A DNA stretch of 9,348 nt from Oscillospiraceae bacterium. Its GTDB lineage: Bacteria; Bacillota; Clostridia; Oscillospirales; Ruminococcaceae. The stretch is from NCBI GenBank assembly GCA_020024175.1, contig JAHHUB010000056.1:1-9348 (forward strand). The letters run 5' to 3'. Numbering within the stretch: the stretch's first letter is position 1; every line of letters begins with the position of its first letter. Under the pieces are notes generated by a model. It was not told where the DNA came from. It was given only the letters and a program-made list of their open reading frames with translations, and searched no databases. Shown in pieces: positions 5,937 through 9,348 of the stretch. Position numbers and translations under genes: made by a program.

Positions 5937-7481
5937 ATGGATATTAATGTTGAAAGAGTTTCCGTTAAAAGCAGAAACAGTATTGTAAATTCAAAATATG
6001 ACCTGCCTTTTGAAATAGACTGCACACTGCCTGATTATTGCAGAGATGTGGAAAAGCTTCTGAGTACCGATATAAATCCGGTTGTGTGTTCTGTATCTTC
6101 TGACGATAATAAAGTTACAGTTGAAGGAAATAACCTGGTTACTGTTTTTTACTGCGACAAGGAGAACAACATCTCCAAATATGAAAGCAAAGTTCCATTC
6201 AGCAAAACTGTTGAACTTAAAGCCCCTATGAACACTCCCGCTATTTCGGCAGCAGCTTATGAAGGGTATATCAACTGTCGGGCTGTTTCTCCCAGACGCC
6301 TTGATATAAGGGGTACTACTCAAATTCAACTGGATGCCACATCTGATAAAGAAGAAAAAATCATAGAAAAAATACAGCTAAAAGATGTGGAAACAAATAT
6401 ACAGCTTTTTGAAAATGCAGAATGTACAGGTCAATACTGTAAGCAGTTTACTATTAAAGACAGCATTAATTCCAATTTTAAAGATATGGAGCATTTATCT
6501 GTTCTCAGATACAGGATTTCACCATTTATTAATGAATATAAAATTCTGCCTGACAAAGTTATTTTAAAAGGCACACTGTTTATAGTAATATGTTGCTGCA
6601 ACGAAAAAGAGAAAAAAATAAGCACCGAAAGCTACAAAATGCCCTTCAGCCAAATTATTGACTGTCCGGGTATTGATGAGGATTGCATTTGTGATTTCTG
6701 TGCAAAAGTGATTAATTCTGAAACAGTCTGCGGAAATGATGACGAAAGTCAGGGTAAATTTAATATTTCCGCCACTATTTACACCATTATCACAGGTTAC
6801 AGAAAGACCCAACTTGTTGGCATTAAAGATTGTTTCTGTCACAGTTGTGTCTGCACCTGCAAAAGCAAAAATATAAATATTTTAAAACCCGTTTCTCAAT
6901 TAAACAGCAATTTTACTTTTAATGAATCTGTTTCTGTAGACGACTTTACAGAAATTAAAGATGCCTGCTGTAAGATAATTTCAATGGAACCAGAGTATAA
7001 TCAGAACACAGTAAAATTAAAACTCCGTGTTATCCTCTCAATTTTAGGTATAAAAAACAAACAACTGTGCTGTGTTGAAAAAACTGCCTCCATAACTTTG
7101 GATGTATGCAAAAATATAAAAATAGACTGTTTATGCTTTAACCCACATATTAATATTATAGAATGCTCTTGTTCTGATATAAACAACGGAAAAACAGAAA
7201 TTTCATGCAGCATAAGAGTAAACGGAATTATTTTTGATAAAATCTGTATAAATCTTATAGATGATATTAAGCCAGAACCAAAATCCAAAAAAATAATTGA
7301 CCACGATTTGGTGATTATTTATTACACTCATTCCAAAGAACTTATTTGGGATATTGCAAAAAAATACAACACCAGCACCGAAAACATCATAAAACAAAAT
7401 CACCTTTCAGGAGATTATGTGGAAAAAGGTCAAACTCTTCTAATTACACCATTTAAACCAGATTCTCTGTCAGCGGAATAA
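5937..7481 (+). CDS. sipL: SipL-like spore-coat morphogenetic protein (DUF3794/SPOCS + LysM), cysteine-rich
   Basis: A 514-residue protein. The N-terminus carries the DUF3794 signature LPDYCRDVEKLL (31-42). Three SPOCS-like beta-rich segments follow (about 37-135, 186-295, 337-440), and a C-terminal LysM domain spans about 458-504 (IWDIAKKYNTS, ENIIKQNHLSG, VEKGQTLLI). Length and order match Clostridioides difficile SipL, whose LysM domain binds the spore-coat ATPase SpoIVA and anchors the coat to the forespore. The job inferred here is the same. Unusual: 31 cysteines, clustered as CxC and adjacent pairs, with five in CFCHSCVCTC (299-308) and none after 437. The LysM start lacks the common GDTLW and reads SKELIW. 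ATG at 5937 follows AAGGAGAG. Sporulation expression (sigma-E) is expected, but I could not identify a convincing promoter. Its 3' end overlaps the opposing gene by 29 bp. A different DUF3794-LysM paralogue is the main alternative. Confidence 0.82.
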   Translation: MDINVERVSVKSRNSIVNSKYDLPFEIDCTLPDYCRDVEKLLSTDINPVVCSVSSDDNKVTVEGNNLVTVFYCDKENNISKYESKVPFSKTVELKAPMNTPAISAAAYEGYINCRAVSPRRLDIRGTTQIQLDATSDKEEKIIEKIQLKDVETNIQLFENAECTGQYCKQFTIKDSINSNFKDMEHLSVLRYRISPFINEYKILPDKVILKGTLFIVICCCNEKEKKISTESYKMPFSQIIDCPGIDEDCICDFCAKVINSETVCGNDDESQGKFNISATIYTIITGYRKTQLVGIKDCFCHSCVCTCKSKNINILKPVSQLNSNFTFNESVSVDDFTEIKDACCKIISMEPEYNQNTVKLKLRVILSILGIKNKQLCCVEKTASITLDVCKNIKIDCLCFNPHINIIECSCSDINNGKTEISCSIRVNGIIFDKICINLIDDIKPEPKSKKIIDHDLVIIYYTHSKELIWDIAKKYNTSTENIIKQNHLSGDYVEKGQTLLITPFKPDSLSAE

Positions 7482-8214
7482 TAGAACCTATATCAATAAG
7501 CCTTTCTTCAGTAAGGGAGATACATTTAATTTCTCTTTCTGTCAGAAAGGCTTTTATTTTATTCCAATCTTCATGTCTGCTGACATCTCCGGTAAATGCC
7601 AAAGTGTTTTTATCAATCAGTCCACAGCTTCCGCCTAAAAATCCATAGTTATATCCGGGAAGTTCAATTCCTCCCTGCTCTATTAAAAGTACATCCATTC
7701 CCTGTTTCTTAAATATTTTTGCTGTACCTGAATCAGAAGTTATAATTGAGTGATTATTTACCACACAAGTTGTACATTTTACATAACCCTGATTGAGAAG
7801 GATTTTTGTCATATTTTGTTTTTGGGCATATTCTTTTATAAGCTCATCAGCGGTTTTTCCATACCAAAGTATATTATCTAAAATCATCACATTCAGTGAA
7901 ACATCATAAGGATATGGTGATTTTATATCATTTCGAGACTTTATTATTTCATATCCTTCCTCTGACAGATTATTTATCAGCTTTTCATTATTTTTAGCAC
8001 ATATTATTTTATTTCCCCCTAAATGGAAAAAATTTATATCTGGATGATTTCTTATGGAAATATCCACTTCTTCACATCCTTCACATTCTATAACTTTTAT
8101 TGAAAGCTGTTCCAGGGACTTTTTTATTTTACCAAAACCTTTGGCTATACAGCATGTTTCAACTTTTCCATTTGGTAAAAAAGGCTGTTTTAAAAATTCG
8201 GGCAACACTATCAC
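7453..8214 (-). CDS. Uncharacterised protein, probably DUF6873 / GME-fold family
   Basis: A 253-residue soluble protein with no signal peptide or membrane segment. It resembles the clostridial DUF6873 family, proposed to adopt the fold of guanidino-group-modifying enzymes (GME: arginine deiminase, amidinotransferase, dimethylargininase). Notable segments are RNHPDINFFHLGG (55-67), SPYPYDVSLNV (99-109), NQGYVKCTTC (141-150), ITSDSGTA (158-165), GFLGGSCGLI (191-200) and FTGDVSRH (207-214). Conserved Asp, His and Cys in such motifs could form an active site, with Cys197 a candidate nucleophile; this is inference. No function is established that I know of. The start is ambiguous: GTG at 8214 directly follows the permease stop, and GTG 8208 or TTG 8205 would use the AGGTG just upstream. 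It is probably translated together with the upstream ABC permease. The 3' end overlaps sipL by 29 bp. Confidence 0.7.
   Translation of the reverse strand: MIVLPEFLKQPFLPNGKVETCCIAKGFGKIKKSLEQLSIKVIECEGCEEVDISIRNHPDINFFHLGGNKIICAKNNEKLINNLSEEGYEIIKSRNDIKSPYPYDVSLNVMILDNILWYGKTADELIKEYAQKQNMTKILLNQGYVKCTTCVVNNHSIITSDSGTAKIFKKQGMDVLLIEQGGIELPGYNYGFLGGSCGLIDKNTLAFTGDVSRHEDWNKIKAFLTEREIKCISLTEERLIDIGSIIPLTENLV
7498..7563 (+). terminator. Terminator-like hairpin for sipL, inside the opposing DUF6873-like gene
   Basis: Perfect 10-bp arms AAGCCTTTCT (7498-7507) and AGAAAGGCTT (7544-7553) are followed on the plus strand by TTATTTTATT. The loop of 36 bases is long, though it may hold a small inner stem. 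It lies 17 bases past the sipL stop and has a T-rich tail only in the plus direction, so it fits as the end of the sipL transcript, antisense to the neighbour. Confidence 0.5.
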
Positions 8215-9348
8215 CTACCGATTACTCAACGCATCTATGGGATTTAAAGATGCAGCTGTATATGTTGGATAAGCGGAAAATACTGTGCCTATAATAAATG
8301 TTACTGCGGATATTTTAAAAATCCCATAGAGATTCGGAGAATATTCTATTTTCGCAAAACGGGTTAAGAAAAATAACATCAAAACCGATACTGCTATTCC
8401 ATATAATATACCTTTAAGGCACAACTTGCAAGAATAACCTATAAATTCCACTGTTATTTCATATTTAGAGGCACCTATTGCTTTTTTTATTCCTATTTCC
8501 ACTGTCTTTTCTTTTACATGAATCATCATAACCGTCATTACCCCAAGACCTGAAACCAATAGTGATATACCTGCTATCATTGACAAAATATTCTGAACTT
8601 TATTCAGCAAGTCCATCATCATTTCACTTTGTGAAGACATTTCATTTACTGAAAAAACTTTCCCCGGTTTATTTCTGTTTAATTTTCTGTCTATTTTATC
8701 CGCATAATATTTTACATTTTTTTCATTGGTTTTTACAATAATTTGACTGAATGAATTATCCCCTGTCAGTTCATTAATAGATGTATAAGGCACATATGCA
8801 ATATATGGTGCAGTAGCTTCTAAAACCGAATGTACAATAGTTCCCCCTGATTTAACTACTCCTATAATTTTATATTTTCTTTTAAGTCCATGTATATTTA
8901 ATTCCACTGTTTTACCTACTATATTTTCTCTCTCATAGTAGTCTCTGGCCATTTTATCATCTACAATACAAACATCGGCTTTTGACTCTATATCCCCTTT
9001 GGTAAAAAGTCTGCCGTACTTAACTTCTATAGGCAAAATATATGCAAAAGATGAATCAACACCCATTATGCCTGCTTTGGCACTGAGCCCTCTCATAGAA
9101 GCTTCACAATAATTTAACACAAAAGGAGCAACTTTGTTATTCTCGGACACAGCTTTTATATTGTTTAACATATTTTCGTCCAATTTTTCAGATATTTCAC
9201 TCATATTGGATGTAATTACTATAGAATTTGCTCCCATACCAAAGATTTCATCTTTCATCATATTTGTACCTATGCGGCTTATTTCACTGGTTAAAATAAC
9301 ACTTGCCACTCCTATGGCAATACCGAAAGCTGTCAATATATTGTTTGT
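8215..9348 (-). CDS. ABC transporter permease, MacB/FtsX family, 5' end beyond the window
   Basis: The C-terminal 377 residues of a MacB-type permease; the reading frame is open to the right edge. The first visible residues TNNILTAFGIAIGVASVI match the end of the first membrane helix of the family, so the true start lies outside. Next comes a large extracytoplasmic MacB_PCD domain (to about residue 245), including a GVDSSFAYI-type segment and the GRLFTKGDI and IVGKTVEL motifs. Then the FtsX domain follows, with three membrane helices: ISLLVSGLGVM, the cytoplasmic coupling segment KEKTVEIGIKKAIGAS, and the ending AASLNPIDAL. Such permeases work with a MacB/LolD-like ATPase as mechanotransmitters that export peptides, lipids or drugs, or act on envelope proteins. 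The ATPase is expected upstream, beyond the window. The stop TAG abuts the start of the next gene, indicating an operon. Confidence 0.93.
   Translation of the reverse strand, partial: TNNILTAFGIAIGVASVILTSEISRIGTNMMKDEIFGMGANSIVITSNMSEISEKLDENMLNNIKAVSENNKVAPFVLNYCEASMRGLSAKAGIMGVDSSFAYILPIEVKYGRLFTKGDIESKADVCIVDDKMARDYYERENIVGKTVELNIHGLKRKYKIIGVVKSGGTIVHSVLEATAPYIAYVPYTSINELTGDNSFSQIIVKTNEKNVKYYADKIDRKLNRNKPGKVFSVNEMSSQSEMMMDLLNKVQNILSMIAGISLLVSGLGVMTVMMIHVKEKTVEIGIKKAIGASKYEITVEFIGYSCKLCLKGILYGIAVSVLMLFFLTRFAKIEYSPNLYGIFKISAVTFIIGTVFSAYPTYTAASLNPIDALSNR

Noticed and set aside
7402..7436. Terminator for the DUF6873-like gene inside sipL
   Set aside because: Only a 6-bp ACCTTT/AAAGGT stem with a loop of more than 20 bases and a mixed T-rich tail; too weak to annotate.
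9334..9336. TTG as the start of the ABC permease
   Set aside because: The frame stays open to the edge and the residues before it (TNNI) continue the first membrane helix motif typical of MacB proteins, so the real start is outside the window.
1..9348. CRISPR array, tRNA, rRNA, riboswitch or insertion sequence
   Set aside because: No spaced direct repeats, cloverleaf pattern, conserved riboswitch core or transposase was found on either strand. No intergenic gap exceeds 160 bases.

Overview
The window is AT-rich DNA from an endospore-forming Firmicute, most likely an anaerobic clostridium (class Clostridia). Three things point there: a SpoIIM-type sporulation membrane protein, a SipL-type spore-coat morphogenetic protein (DUF3794/SPOCS plus LysM, a clostridial arrangement), and strong AGGAGG-like ribosome sites with TTGAAA/TAAAAT-type promoters. 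I see no tRNA, rRNA, CRISPR array, insertion sequence or phage module. It looks like ordinary chromosomal backbone with some less-studied accessory genes.

Layout from left to right: the N-terminal part of a chromate-transporter-family protein (minus, runs off the left edge); yebC (minus) with its own promoter and terminator; a MATE efflux pump (minus) with an extended -10 promoter; spoIIM (plus), which converges on and overlaps by 12 bp a Xer-type tyrosine recombinase (minus); a short leader with three consecutive inverted repeats; a three-domain FMN-binding lipoprotein (minus); a divergent sipL-like spore-coat gene (plus), which converges on and overlaps by 29 bp a GME-fold/DUF6873-like protein (minus); and a MacB/FtsX-type ABC permease (minus, runs off the right edge), whose stop codon directly abuts the start of the DUF6873-like gene.

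The only two plus-strand genes are both sporulation genes. Each overlaps tail-to-tail with a minus-strand gene, and at each junction a terminator-like hairpin lies inside the opposing coding sequence. The best candidates for a second look are the exceptional cysteine content of the SipL-like protein (31 Cys in 514 residues, many as CxC, none in the LysM end), the triple PplA-like FMN-binding lipoprotein with Glu in place of Asp in all three flavinylation-like motifs, and a perfect 13-bp inverted repeat just upstream of the recombinase ribosome site. I did not find a convincing new multi-gene defence or metabolic system here.
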